From: Bradyrhizobium sp. NDS-1
GTDB lineage: Bacteria > Pseudomonadota > Alphaproteobacteria > Rhizobiales > Xanthobacteraceae
DNA length: 64,000 bases
Direction: 5' to 3'
NCBI RefSeq assembly: GCF_032918005.1
Contig: NZ_CP136628.1
Location: forward strand, 5,751,501 to 5,815,500
The translations under genes and the position numbers were made by a program. A model generated the notes under the pieces. That model was given only the letters and a program-made list of their open reading frames with translations. It was not told the DNA's origin and ran no database searches. Positions 1-7,549 of the stretch are shown in pieces. Position 1 is the first letter of the stretch. Each line of letters begins with the position of its first letter.

Positions 1-200
1 TCGGCGGGATCGCTCGCGGTGATCGCGGTGGACGGCACGACCCAGATCGACAGACCCTCGCCGCGACGCGTGTAGATGTCGCGAGCGGCCTGCAGGGCCA
101 TCGTGGCATCGCTCGCGTGCAGCGATCCCACATGCTTGTGCGCGAGCCCGTTGCGGCTGCGAATGAAGACTTCCCACAGCGGCGTGTTCGGCGTGGCCAT
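1..200 (-). CDS. paaB: PaaB, 1,2-phenylacetyl-CoA epoxidase small subunit (partial)
   Basis: This is the N-terminal part (about 66 codons) of the small PaaB subunit; the rest lies beyond the window edge. The visible protein begins MATPNTPLWEVFIRSRNGLA, followed by a KHVGSLHASDA segment and a YTRRGEGLSIWVV segment, which is the typical PaaB sequence. PaaB is a non-catalytic structural subunit of the cytoplasmic PaaABCE complex that epoxidises the ring of phenylacetyl-CoA. The ATG lies 9 bases after the paaA stop codon and is preceded by a clear AGGAG ribosome site, so it is cotranscribed with paaA. The family is normally about 95 residues, so roughly a third is missing here only because the window ends. 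Confidence 0.93.
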   Translation of the reverse strand, partial: MATPNTPLWEVFIRSRNGLAHKHVGSLHASDATMALQAARDIYTRRGEGLSIWVVPSTAITASDPA

Positions 201-209
201 ATCGATCTC

Positions 210-1202
210 CTATTCGGCGGCTTGTGCGGTCTGACGCTGCGCGCGCTTTGCGGCGTAAGCGGCCGCCGCTTCGCGCACCCAGGCGCCTTCTTCATGTGCC
301 TTGCGCCGCACGGCTATGCGATCGCGGTTGCACGGTCCATTGCCGGCGAGTACCTGCTTGAATTCCGTCCAGTCGATCTCGCTGTAGCGCCAGTGCCCGT
401 CGGCGTCCTGAATCATGCCGGGATCCGGAATGGTGAGGCCGAGATATTGCGCCTGCGGCACGGTGGCATCGACGAACTTCTGGCGCAGCTCGTCATTGGA
501 GAAGCGCTTGATCTTCCACTTCGTCGAGGTGTCGCTGTGCTGGCTCGTCGCGTCCGGCGGGCCGAACATCATCAGCACCGGCCACCACCACCTGTTCAGC
601 GCATCCTGCGCCATCGCCTTCTGCTCGTCCGAGCCGCGGCACAGCGTCAGCATGATCTCGTAGCCCTGGCGCTGGTGGAACGACTCCTCCTTGCAGACGC
701 GGATCATCGCACGCGCATAGGGGCCATAGGAACAGCGGCACAGCGGGATCTGATTCATGATCGCGGCGCCGTCGACCAGCCAGCCGATGGTGCCGATATC
801 GGCCCAGGTCAGCGTCGGATAGTTGAAGATCGAGGAATATTTTGCCTTGCCGGCCAGCATGGCGTCGACCAGCTCTTCGCGCGAGGTGCCGAGCGTCTCG
901 GCCGCGGCGTAGAGATAGAGCCCGTGGCCGCACTCGTCCTGCACCTTGGCGAGCAGCGCGGCCTTGCGGCGCAGCGTCGGCGCGCGCGTGATCCAATTGC
1001 CTTCCGGCAGCATGCCAACGATTTCGGAATGGGCGTGCTGGGAGATCTGGCGGGTGAGCGTCTTGCGATAGGCCGCCGGCATCCAGTCGTTCGGCTCGAT
1101 GCGCTCTTCGGCATCGACTCTGGCCTGGAACTGCGCGGCTTTGCCAGCGTCCTCCAGACCGCGATCGTCAGCCTCGGCCGTGTTCAGCGCCTGGGTATAC
1201 AT
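210..1202 (-). CDS. paaA: PaaA, catalytic subunit of phenylacetyl-CoA epoxidase
   Basis: The 330-residue protein is the di-iron oxygenase subunit of the multicomponent phenylacetyl-CoA 1,2-epoxidase, which starts aerobic phenylacetate breakdown by converting phenylacetyl-CoA to its ring epoxide in the cytoplasm. The carboxylate-bridged di-iron motifs are visible: an ExxH within QDECGH (residues 88-93) and a second one within [11 protein letters not shown] further on. I chose the ATG at 1202 (MYTQALN) because GGGAGG stands 7 bases upstream; an in-frame upstream extension lacks such a site. The gene is followed after 9 bases by paaB and preceded by a promoter-like region and then paaX. Length and sequence fit the family, and I see nothing unusual in the coding part. 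Confidence 0.96.
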   Translation of the reverse strand: MYTQALNTAEADDRGLEDAGKAAQFQARVDAEERIEPNDWMPAAYRKTLTRQISQHAHSEIVGMLPEGNWITRAPTLRRKAALLAKVQDECGHGLYLYAAAETLGTSREELVDAMLAGKAKYSSIFNYPTLTWADIGTIGWLVDGAAIMNQIPLCRCSYGPYARAMIRVCKEESFHQRQGYEIMLTLCRGSDEQKAMAQDALNRWWWPVLMMFGPPDATSQHSDTSTKWKIKRFSNDELRQKFVDATVPQAQYLGLTIPDPGMIQDADGHWRYSEIDWTEFKQVLAGNGPCNRDRIAVRRKAHEEGAWVREAAAAYAAKRAQRQTAQAAE

Positions 1203-1230
1203 GCGCTTTCCTCCCATTTTGTTGGGAGAC

Positions 1231-1258
1231 AATATATAACGAAAATCACATCATGCAA
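1231..1258 (-). promoter_or_regulatory. Candidate paaA promoter with PaaX-like operator
   Basis: On the minus strand a TTGCAT element (1253-1258) and a TATATT element (1231-1236) are separated by 16 bases, a good sigma-70 layout about 20-30 bases upstream of the paaA ribosome site. The spacer reads GATGTGATTTTCGTTA. Its TGTGATTTTCGT core resembles the TGTGATTC-type half-sites known for PaaX repressors, so repressor binding here would cover the promoter. The promoter boxes are seen directly; the PaaX assignment is inference from the adjacent paaX gene. Confidence 0.55.
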
Positions 1259-1279
1259 GATATTTCTGTAACATGAAAC

Positions 1280-2146
1280 TTAGACCCCGAACCTCCTTTC
1301 CAGGAGTTTTCGCGCAGGCGGCAATGGCCCTTTCTCGTTGGTTCCATGGCCATCAAGCCATTGTTCGGAGGGGACAAGCAGCGCGCGATAAATTTCACCG
1401 CAGACCTGCCGCGCCGCCCTACCCGGCCAGTCCCGCGGCAGCAGGCTTTCCGGCAGCAGCGGATCGCGCAGCACGACGCGGCGGTAATAGTGGATGAGCA
1501 GGATACGTGCGGTGAAGGCGTCGGCCCCGGACAGATCCGTGCCGCGCGCGATCGCGGCGCGAAGCGGCTCGAACGTCTTCATGAATTTCAGATAGGCGTC
1601 CGCGGTGCGGTCCAGCGGCCAGCTCGCGCTGAGCAGACGACGTCCACTGTCATCTTCCGCCGAGACCTCGAGACGGATCGCACCCGAGGCTTCATCCGGC
1701 ACCGGCACGCCTGAGGGGGCAACCCACACTCCTGGCAGCGGACTGCCGAAACCGGCATTGCGCAGCGCTTCGCGCGAGACGTCTCGGTCCTCGCCATTGC
1801 CGATCAGCAGCAGTTCGAACCGCCCGGTCCAGTCGGACGGCGGCGGATCGTAGATGTGGCGCGTCGCAGCCTCGAATGTCTGCCGGCCCTTGTCGGCCAG
1901 GCGATAAAAACTGTTGCGGCCGACCTTCTCGCGCGTCAGCCAGCCATCGGCAGCAAGACGAGACATCGCGGTTCGGACGACGCCGCTGTCGATATCCAGG
2001 CTTTCGAAGAATTCCAGCAGCGTACCCAGCCACACGGAGCCGCCACGCGGCACGATGGCATCGCCGAACACGGTGATGACGATGGACCCGGTGCGCGACG
2101 GTTCACGCTTGAGCTGGTCGATGATGCGAGAGAGCGGATGCGCCAT
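1280..2146 (-). CDS. paaX: PaaX family transcriptional repressor of phenylacetate genes
   Basis: The 288-residue protein belongs to the PaaX family of phenylacetyl-CoA-responsive repressors. The N-terminal winged-helix region carries SGVVRTAMSRLAADGWL followed by REKVGRNSFYRL, the family's typical DNA-binding segment; the C-terminal half contains the PaaX-like domain, ending in LPPARKLLERRF. It stands just upstream of paaA on the same strand, so it most likely represses paaABCDE and is relieved by phenylacetyl-CoA. The start at 2146 (MAHPLSRII) is my choice because it begins close to the conserved region; no strong ribosome site is visible, and a TTG further upstream at 2182 is possible. Confidence 0.9.
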   Translation of the reverse strand: MAHPLSRIIDQLKREPSRTGSIVITVFGDAIVPRGGSVWLGTLLEFFESLDIDSGVVRTAMSRLAADGWLTREKVGRNSFYRLADKGRQTFEAATRHIYDPPPSDWTGRFELLLIGNGEDRDVSREALRNAGFGSPLPGVWVAPSGVPVPDEASGAIRLEVSAEDDSGRRLLSASWPLDRTADAYLKFMKTFEPLRAAIARGTDLSGADAFTARILLIHYYRRVVLRDPLLPESLLPRDWPGRAARQVCGEIYRALLVPSEQWLDGHGTNEKGPLPPARKLLERRFGV

Positions 2147-2205
2147 GCGCGAGGCATAGCGCGTTTGGTGTCGCTGCGACAATGGATTGGCGGCTGCTCT
2201 CCCTT

Positions 2206-2219
2206 CCCCGCGAGCGGGG
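2206..2219. other. Short GC-rich hairpin between hydrolase and paaX
   Basis: A perfect CCCCGC/GCGGGG stem with a GA loop lies in the gap between the hydrolase at 2237 and paaX. There is no U-tract, so it is not a classical terminator; it may separate the two transcripts weakly or belong to a short repeat. Confidence 0.3.
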
Positions 2220-2236
2220 CAGGATGAAGAAGCACA

Positions 2237-3007
2237 CTAACGATGCGGATCGGGATATACCACGCTGCGCCAGCCGCTCCGGTCGAAGGGACGCCACTGG
2301 CCTTCCTTCTGCGCGAGGCGATCGGCGACCGCGTAGACCACGGCGGGATGATGGCCCATGCCGCAATGGCTGCTCTCGACCTCGATGCTCTCGGTCTGAG
2401 CCCCCGTCTTCTCCATGCAGCCCTGCCAGGCACAGACGCCGTCGGTGCGGCTGAAGATGGCGGTGGTCGGCACCGGTGGCGGGGCGGCGAGCTCGCCGCC
2501 GAACTGCGGGTCGATTTCGTCGGACTTTCGCCCGCTCGCCCATTCATAGACGCGCCAAGCGTTGGTCGAACGCGGATCGCCGGCAAACGGACTGCCGAGC
2601 GTGATCACCTGACGCACGCGCTCCGGCATCATCTTGGCGAGCTGACGCGCATAGAGGCCGCCGAGACTCCAGCCGACCAGGCTGATCTTGCGACCATGCG
2701 TGTCGCTGAGCTCCCGAACCAGGTCCACCATCGCATGCTGCACGCCATCGCGCAGGCCGTAATTGCGGCCCTGGCGCCAGCCGCTCATTGCATAGCCCTT
2801 GCTGGTCAGAAATGCCCGCAGCGCGCGCGTGGACGCGTCGGAGGCCACGAGGCCCGGCAGCACCAGCACCGGATGCCCATCGCCGCGCGGCGCGAGGCTC
2901 AGCAGCGGCAGCGCGCCGAGGAACGCGCCGAACTCATGGATCGCGCGCCCTTCCAGGAACATCAGAGTTCGGGACGGCGGACGCAACGTCTGGGCAGTAG
3001 CGGTCAT
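2237..3007 (-). CDS. Alpha/beta hydrolase (lipase/esterase-like)
   Basis: The 256-residue protein is an alpha/beta hydrolase with an HPVLVLPGLVASD oxyanion segment (residues 45-57) and the nucleophile elbow GWSLGG, with Ser114 as nucleophile. It has no obvious signal peptide. The substrate is unknown; an ester or acyl-CoA would be typical. The start at 3007 (MTATAQTL) follows an AGGGGA ribosome site; a longer in-frame reading lacks one. It closely resembles a second hydrolase in this window at 15812-16612, with shared blocks APRGDGHPVL, KVSLVGWSLGG or KISLVGWSLGG, and VITLGSPFA, so the two are paralogues. It precedes paaX on the same strand, but a metabolic link to phenylacetate is not evident. 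Confidence 0.85.
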   Translation of the reverse strand: MTATAQTLRPPSRTLMFLEGRAIHEFGAFLGALPLLSLAPRGDGHPVLVLPGLVASDASTRALRAFLTSKGYAMSGWRQGRNYGLRDGVQHAMVDLVRELSDTHGRKISLVGWSLGGLYARQLAKMMPERVRQVITLGSPFAGDPRSTNAWRVYEWASGRKSDEIDPQFGGELAAPPPVPTTAIFSRTDGVCAWQGCMEKTGAQTESIEVESSHCGMGHHPAVVYAVADRLAQKEGQWRPFDRSGWRSVVYPDPHR

Positions 3008-3209
3008 CAATAGTCCCCTGGGAAGAATTGCTGAAAAGGCCGCCGGCCGCGACGCCGGCAAAACGGGTATGAATTCCAACACGCCGGCGACTTGATCGTT
3101 CCGCAGCGCAACATGAATCAGCTAGGCGGCCGGTTCCCGACATTCAAGCGGGAGAGGCGCGAGGCTACAATAGGCCCGCGCGTTAATGCTAACGGCAGTG
3201 ACGCAAAAG

Positions 3210-4496
3210 TCACAGCCATCGGAGCAGGAATTCTACGGAGTACAACGCGAGCCCGGCGAGGCCGCCGATCAGCGAACCGTTGAAGCGGATGTATTGCAGG
3301 TCGCGTCCGATGTTGATCTCGATCAGCGAGATCAACTGCGCCATGTCCCAAGCCTTGACCTGGTCGGAGATGAAGATCGAAACGCCGCTCTTCTGGTCGG
3401 CGACGAAGCTGCGCAGCACCGCCACCAGACCCTTGTTGATCTCGCCGCGCAGCTCGGCATCGCCGGCGAGCGCCTCGCCCGCCGCGACGAACATGCCCGC
3501 GAGATGATGTTGCAGCACCGGTGTCTCACCGCTCGCACTGCGCTCGATGAATGAGCGCGTGTTGGCCCACACCGTGCGGGCGAGATCGGCAAGCTCGGGC
3601 CGCGCCAACAGATCGCGCTTCAATCCGTCGATGCGGTCGATATAGGCCTGATCGCTGCCGAGCCGGTCGACGAAGCTCAGCACCATGCGGTCGAACTCAC
3701 CGCGGAACGGATGCTTGGGATCGCTGCGCACCTCATTGAAGAACGCCGTGGCGGACGCCACGATCTTGTTCACCAGAAACTTGTCGGCGCGATACAGCCT
3801 GAGCAGGGTCGGCAATTCCGCACGCACCTTCTCGCGGATCATCCCCATCGTCTCTTGCTGGTTCAGCGTCTCGTGCATCACGCGCAGGAGATCGTCGAAC
3901 AGGATCTGGTGCCGTCCCTCCGCGACGAAGCCGCGCAGCGTACCGGCAGCGAGCGGCGCAAGATCGATCGCCTGGAGCTGCGAGGACATGCGACGGATGA
4001 TGAAGGTCATCAGTCCCGAACTTTCCGTCGCGGAGACAGCCTCGGGCAGCAGGCGCAGCGCAAAGCGTGCAAGGTCGTCGCTGCGCTTGCGATCGCGCAG
4101 CCAGTCGGCGACGAAGGAGCCGAAATCGATCTCCTTCAGCTTGGCCTCGACGGGACCCGCTTCCAGGAAATGCACCTGGATGAATTCGCCGAGCTTGTCG
4201 GCGATGCGGGCCTGGTTGCTCTGGATGATCGCGGTATGCGGGATCGGCAGGCCGAGGGGCCGCTTGAACAGCGCAACCACGGCATACCAGTCGGCGAGGC
4301 CGCCGATGGTCGCAGCTTCCGCGAAGGCGGCGACGAAGCCGAACACGGGATGCACGGGGAGAAGCCACTTCGCGACGACGAACAGCGCCAGCGTCGAAGC
4401 CAGCACGAGCGTCGCCAGCGCCTTGACGCGGCGCAGCTCGGCCGCGCGTTCGGCATCGCCGGGGGAATCGAAGGAGAAGGTGGCGGGTGGGGTCAT
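3210..4496 (-). CDS. DUF445 family membrane protein
   Basis: The 428-residue protein matches the DUF445 family (YjiN-like). An N-terminal hydrophobic helix (about residues 27-45) is followed by the family signature FAEAATIGGLADWYAVVALF and a KRPLGLPIPHTAII segment. The middle is a long helical region, and the protein ends in a second hydrophobic helix (SLIGGLAGLALYSVEFLL). This suggests anchoring in the inner membrane at both ends with a large soluble helical body. The function of the family is not established. The ATG at 4496 begins a plausible protein directly. The gene stands alone, with a palindromic repeat on its upstream side at 4514-4609. Confidence 0.88.
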   Translation of the reverse strand: MTPPATFSFDSPGDAERAAELRRVKALATLVLASTLALFVVAKWLLPVHPVFGFVAAFAEAATIGGLADWYAVVALFKRPLGLPIPHTAIIQSNQARIADKLGEFIQVHFLEAGPVEAKLKEIDFGSFVADWLRDRKRSDDLARFALRLLPEAVSATESSGLMTFIIRRMSSQLQAIDLAPLAAGTLRGFVAEGRHQILFDDLLRVMHETLNQQETMGMIREKVRAELPTLLRLYRADKFLVNKIVASATAFFNEVRSDPKHPFRGEFDRMVLSFVDRLGSDQAYIDRIDGLKRDLLARPELADLARTVWANTRSFIERSASGETPVLQHHLAGMFVAAGEALAGDAELRGEINKGLVAVLRSFVADQKSGVSIFISDQVKAWDMAQLISLIEINIGRDLQYIRFNGSLIGGLAGLALYSVEFLLRWL

Positions 4497-4513
4497 CGTG
4501 AATTGGAGATTAC

Positions 4514-4609
4514 GTCATTCCGGGGCGGTCCGCAGGACCGAACTATGGTGCGCACTTGCGCACCAGAGAATCTCGATTCCGGGCTCGCCCTTCGGCGCCC
4601 CGGAATGAC
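4514..4609. repeat. Palindromic intergenic repeat, family A copy 1
   Basis: The element starts with GTCATTCCGGGGCG and ends with its reverse complement CGCCCCGGAATGAC, with further internal inverted repeats (a cgcacttgcgca centre). Three other copies occur in the window at 13101-13180, 54609-54707 and 55521-55630. It lies between DUF445 and the phasin terminator and encodes nothing. Confidence 0.85.
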
Positions 4610-4618
4610 GGCTGTGAC

Positions 4619-4647
4619 AAAAAACAAAAGGCCCGCCGAAGCGGGCC
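4619..4647 (-). terminator. Intrinsic terminator of the phasin gene
   Basis: On the minus strand a GGCCCGC/GCGGGCC stem with a short TTCG-type loop is followed by a TTTTGTTTTTT tract. It starts about 31 bases after the phasin stop codon, a textbook Rho-independent terminator. Confidence 0.9.
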
Positions 4648-4678
4648 TCAAATTTCAGTTTGCACTCAAGGCGCCGGA

Positions 4679-5134
4679 TCAGGCCGTCTTGTTGTAGACC
4701 TTGGCGAAATTGTCCTGAGCGGACTTCGCGCCATTGGCGGCGAGCTTGCCGAAATAGTCGGCGGTCGCCTTGGCACGCGAGACGAACACTTCGCCGCGCG
4801 AGCGGAGCAGGCCCGACTGGATCTCGACCGCCTCGCTGAACGACTTGGCGGAAGCGAGCTTGTCGATGCTCGAGAAGAACGCCTCGGCGTCCTCGTAGAT
4901 CGCCTGCTGAATGTTGCGGCTGATCTTGCCGGCTTCAGTGACGGACTCGGTCACCGCGTTCTCGACGGCGGCGGTCACGCGCTCGGAGCCGGCGAACACC
5001 TCGGCAGCACGGTCCTTGGCGGTGTTGGCGGTCTTCTTGACGAACTCGCGGGCGGCCTCGGGAACTTCCAGATTCTGGATGTTCTTGAAAGCGTCCTTGA
5101 AGCCCTCGAAAGCGGTGTTGGTTTCAGTGGTCAT
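4679..5134 (-). CDS. Phasin, PHA granule-associated protein
   Basis: The 151-residue protein is a phasin: a mostly helical, Ala-rich amphipathic protein that coats polyhydroxyalkanoate granules and controls their size. Conserved features include FKNIQNLEVPEAAREFVKK near the N-terminus, then a long helical stretch with ISRNIQQAIYEDAEAFF and SFSEAVEIQSGLLRSRGEVF. The ATG at 5134 is preceded by GGAGAG six bases upstream. It has its own terminator and a palindromic operator-like promoter region at 5220-5245. The PHA synthase operon lies just upstream, which supports the storage-granule role. Confidence 0.92.
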   Translation of the reverse strand: MTTETNTAFEGFKDAFKNIQNLEVPEAAREFVKKTANTAKDRAAEVFAGSERVTAAVENAVTESVTEAGKISRNIQQAIYEDAEAFFSSIDKLASAKSFSEAVEIQSGLLRSRGEVFVSRAKATADYFGKLAANGAKSAQDNFAKVYNKTA

Positions 5135-5219
5135 GGGGTTCTCTCCATCCTCATTGGTCTGAGCTATGGGCTCACCCCGTCCGCATTGGCCCGGGGCCCG
5201 ATCTATATGGCATAGTTAA

Positions 5220-5245
5220 TTGTGCGATGCAACATCTATGTTGCA
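5220..5245 (-). promoter_or_regulatory. Candidate PhaR operator at the phasin promoter
   Basis: The plus strand holds a perfect palindrome of arms TGCAACAT and ATGTTGCA with a 2-base centre (5228-5245). Overlapping it on the minus strand is TGCATCGCACAA (5220-5231), which fits the TGC-rich consensus TGCRNYGCASMA that I recall for Bradyrhizobium PhaR. A TTGCAT box inside it (5227-5232) could be the -35 element, with ATATAG about 18 bases further on as a weak -10. PhaR repressors are known to control phasin genes and respond to PHA granules, so autoregulated phasin expression is likely. The recalled consensus should be checked. Confidence 0.6.
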
Positions 5246-5333
5246 ATGCGACATCACGAGATCGTGAACAGCCTTAACGAGAGGCAATCTGGTGCCTCCT
5301 TGCCCAGGCGGGTTCCCGCGGCCCCAGCCGGCG

Positions 5334-5927
5334 CTAGGGCTGCACCGCCCCCGGCAGCCCATAGGCCTCCATCTGGGCCTGGACCTGCGCGATGTTGTGC
5401 CCGAGCACGACGATGTCGTGGGTCTTGCCATCGACATCCCGAACGTGGTCCCGCAGCAGCGCTTCAGCCTTGAAGCCGAGGCTCTCGAACACGGCGATCG
5501 CCGCCTGCTGGTCGACCGTCATCTGGACCGAGAGTTTCTCCAGGCCGGCGCCGAGCGCGAGGGCAAAAGTCTCCTGCGACAGCGCCCGCCCCACCCCCTT
5601 CCCGCGCACATCGAGCGAGACCACCATGCGGATCTCGCCGACATGGGGCGACCAGGAGTGAGGATCGCGCACCAGGGTGCCGCAGCCGACAACCTTGCCG
5701 TCCCTGACCGCAAGCAGGCTCGTGATCGCGCCGCGCTCGATCTCCTTGACCCAGGCCGACAGCACCTTCGGCTCGCTGATGTTGCGCGGCAGAAACAGCA
5801 AATCGTGGGTCGGCAGGCCCTTGCCGAACGCGAGCACCGCGGCCTCATCCGCGGGCGCCATCAGGCGAATCTCGATATCGCCCGCGTCGGTTCCGACGTG
5901 ACGCGGATAGGAACGCTGTTCGCTCAT
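5334..5927 (-). CDS. GNAT family N-acetyltransferase coupled to PHA synthase
   Basis: The 197-residue protein has the GNAT fold: IRLMAPADEAAVLAF at the start of the domain, EIRMVVSLDVRGKGVGRAL as the acetyl-CoA (R/Q)xxGxG/A site, and a C-terminal AIAVFESLGFKAEALL segment. The acceptor is unknown; GNAT enzymes acetylate amines on proteins, peptides or small molecules. The ATG at 5927 overlaps the phaC stop codon (ATGA), so translation is coupled to PhaC. That arrangement suggests a link to PHA metabolism, for example modification of synthase or granule proteins, but this is inference from position alone. Confidence 0.85.
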   Translation of the reverse strand: MSEQRSYPRHVGTDAGDIEIRLMAPADEAAVLAFGKGLPTHDLLFLPRNISEPKVLSAWVKEIERGAITSLLAVRDGKVVGCGTLVRDPHSWSPHVGEIRMVVSLDVRGKGVGRALSQETFALALGAGLEKLSVQMTVDQQAAIAVFESLGFKAEALLRDHVRDVDGKTHDIVVLGHNIAQVQAQMEAYGLPGAVQP

Positions 5928-7006
5928 GTCGATCTCTTTCCCAGCCAGGAATCCAGTTTTGGCCATAGCCGCTTCACCGCGTTGGCGCCCGCGACGAGCG
6001 AGACGTGACCGCCTTTCAGCATCACCTCTTCCTTGTCCGCAGATCCGATCTTCGCAATCAGGTGCTTTGCGGCCTCATAAGGCACGATGTGATCGTGCTC
6101 GGCGACCGCGTGCAGGATCGGCACCTGGATGTCTTCGAGCTTCGCCGCGCGGCCGCCGACCGACATGGTGTCGTTGAACAGCTTGTTGTCCCACATCAGG
6201 TCCTTGGTGATGGTGCGGAAATACTCGCCGGCCAGCGGCAGCGTGTCAGTCGCCCAGCGGTCGAACATGCGGTACGATTTGACGAACTCGTCGTTCCAGA
6301 TGTTTTCCCAGAGCTGGATCTGGCTCACCGTGCGCGAGGCCGGGCGCAGCATCTCGAACGAGGACAGGATCATCTCAGGCGGCACATTACCGACGCTGTC
6401 GACGAGACGGTCGACGTCGAAATAGCGGCGGTCGGAAAAATTCGAGAACAGTTTCATTTCGCGGAAGTCGATCGGCGTGGTGAAGCAGATCAAATTCTTC
6501 ATCGGCCCGTCCTTGTGGATCGAGCCGTACAGCAGCGACAGCACGCCGCCGAAACAATAGCCGATGACGGAAACGTCCTGCTCGCCGGAATCCTGCTGCA
6601 CCCGGCGGACGCAATCCGGAATGAAGTCGAGGACATAGTCCTCCATCCGCAGGCTCTTTTCCTCCGGCCGCGGCGCGCTCCAGTCGAGCATGTAGACGTC
6701 GTAGCCGCGCTTGAGCAGGAATTCGATGAAGCTCTGCCCAGGGACGAGGTCGAGAATGTAGCCGCGGTTGGTGGTGGCCATCACGATCAGCACCGGCACG
6801 CGGTAGATTTCGTCCGACATCGGCCGGTAGTGGTAGAGGCTCATGGTGCCGCGCGAATGCAGCACGTCTTTCGGCGTCGAGCCGAGCGAAGGGCCCGAGG
6901 TCGAGAAATATTCGACGCCCTTGATGCTGCGCTGAATCGCACGCTGCACCTCGGACTGGATGCGCTCCGGAATAGCTGCGAAATCGAGCCCCGTCGGTGC
7001 GTTCAT
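5924..7006 (-). CDS. phaC: Class III-type PHA synthase catalytic subunit PhaC
   Basis: The 360-residue protein polymerises (R)-3-hydroxyacyl-CoA into polyhydroxyalkanoate. Its length is that of class III/IV catalytic subunits (about 355-360), not class I (about 590). The lipase-like box GYCFGG places the catalytic Cys at 151; Asp305 (VAEHDHIVP) and His334 (KGGHVS) complete the triad, almost the same spacing as in characterised class III enzymes. The start at 7006 (MNAPTGLDF) overlaps the stop of the upstream phaE-like gene by ATGA. A longer in-frame reading upstream would run through phaE and is not real. The downstream GNAT gene overlaps in the same way. Confidence 0.93.
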   Translation of the reverse strand: MNAPTGLDFAAIPERIQSEVQRAIQRSIKGVEYFSTSGPSLGSTPKDVLHSRGTMSLYHYRPMSDEIYRVPVLIVMATTNRGYILDLVPGQSFIEFLLKRGYDVYMLDWSAPRPEEKSLRMEDYVLDFIPDCVRRVQQDSGEQDVSVIGYCFGGVLSLLYGSIHKDGPMKNLICFTTPIDFREMKLFSNFSDRRYFDVDRLVDSVGNVPPEMILSSFEMLRPASRTVSQIQLWENIWNDEFVKSYRMFDRWATDTLPLAGEYFRTITKDLMWDNKLFNDTMSVGGRAAKLEDIQVPILHAVAEHDHIVPYEAAKHLIAKIGSADKEEVMLKGGHVSLVAGANAVKRLWPKLDSWLGKRST

Positions 7007-7386
7007 GTATGCTCTCCGCCTTCTGAGGGCGGACGCTTCGTCCGTGGTGGCCGCGGCGCGCCGTCGAACCCTTGCGGGATCCCCGAACGTGCCGCCATCT
7101 GACTCAGCATCGACTTCATCTCGCCGATCTGAGCTTCGATCGACTGGAGGCGCTCGGCAAGACCCGTGACTTGCTCCCGGCTCGGCAGGTTCATGGTGAC
7201 CAGGTATTTTTCCATGAGCTCGCCGAGCTGCTTCTGTGCACCTGCAGCAGCCCCGCCCGCACGGTTCATCGCCTGTGAAAATTCCGGAGACGACATGGCT
7301 TGATTGGCGAAAGAGTTGAACCCCTTCTCCATCTCGCCCACCATCTTCTGCCACATGGCAACGGGATCGTTGGTCTTGTCGGTCAT
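7003..7386 (-). CDS. phaE: Short PhaE-like subunit of class III PHA synthase
   Basis: The 127-residue protein is directly upstream of and overlapping with the class III-type phaC, as phaE is elsewhere. It contains the motif expected near the PhaE/phasin-like C-terminus, MNLPSREQVTGLAERLQ, followed by a coiled coil ending LSQMAARSG. Known PhaE subunits are about 320-360 residues, so this one is strikingly short and retains mainly the helical synthase-contacting end. The ATG at 7386 lies six bases after AGGAGG; an ATG two codons earlier is too close to that site. It should activate PhaC by complex formation. An alternative reading is a small phasin-like accessory protein. Confidence 0.75.
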   Translation of the reverse strand: MTDKTNDPVAMWQKMVGEMEKGFNSFANQAMSSPEFSQAMNRAGGAAAGAQKQLGELMEKYLVTMNLPSREQVTGLAERLQSIEAQIGEMKSMLSQMAARSGIPQGFDGAPRPPRTKRPPSEGGEHT

Positions 7387-7549
7387 CGGCATCCTCCTGA
7401 AATCGAGAGCTGCGATGCCCTTCTTTTCCCGCCATACCACACCGTTGCGCGGTGCCGGTCAACCGGCAGGTCGCCCAGTGCGGCGCACACCGCTTCTTTA
7501 CGGCGTGAAACCGTGCGATACACAAACATCAAAAACCAAGGGAACGCCC

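Noticed and set aside
2243..3013. Open frame antisense to the hydrolase at 2237-3007
   Set aside because: The opposite strand has a clear alpha/beta hydrolase with a ribosome site; this frame has shadow-like composition and no motif.
7007..7525. In-frame N-terminal extension of phaC through the phaE gene
   Set aside because: The extension is Arg/Ser/Asp-rich noise, has no homology, and phaE in the other frame has AGGAGG and a family motif; the normal class III length of 360 is reached from 7006.
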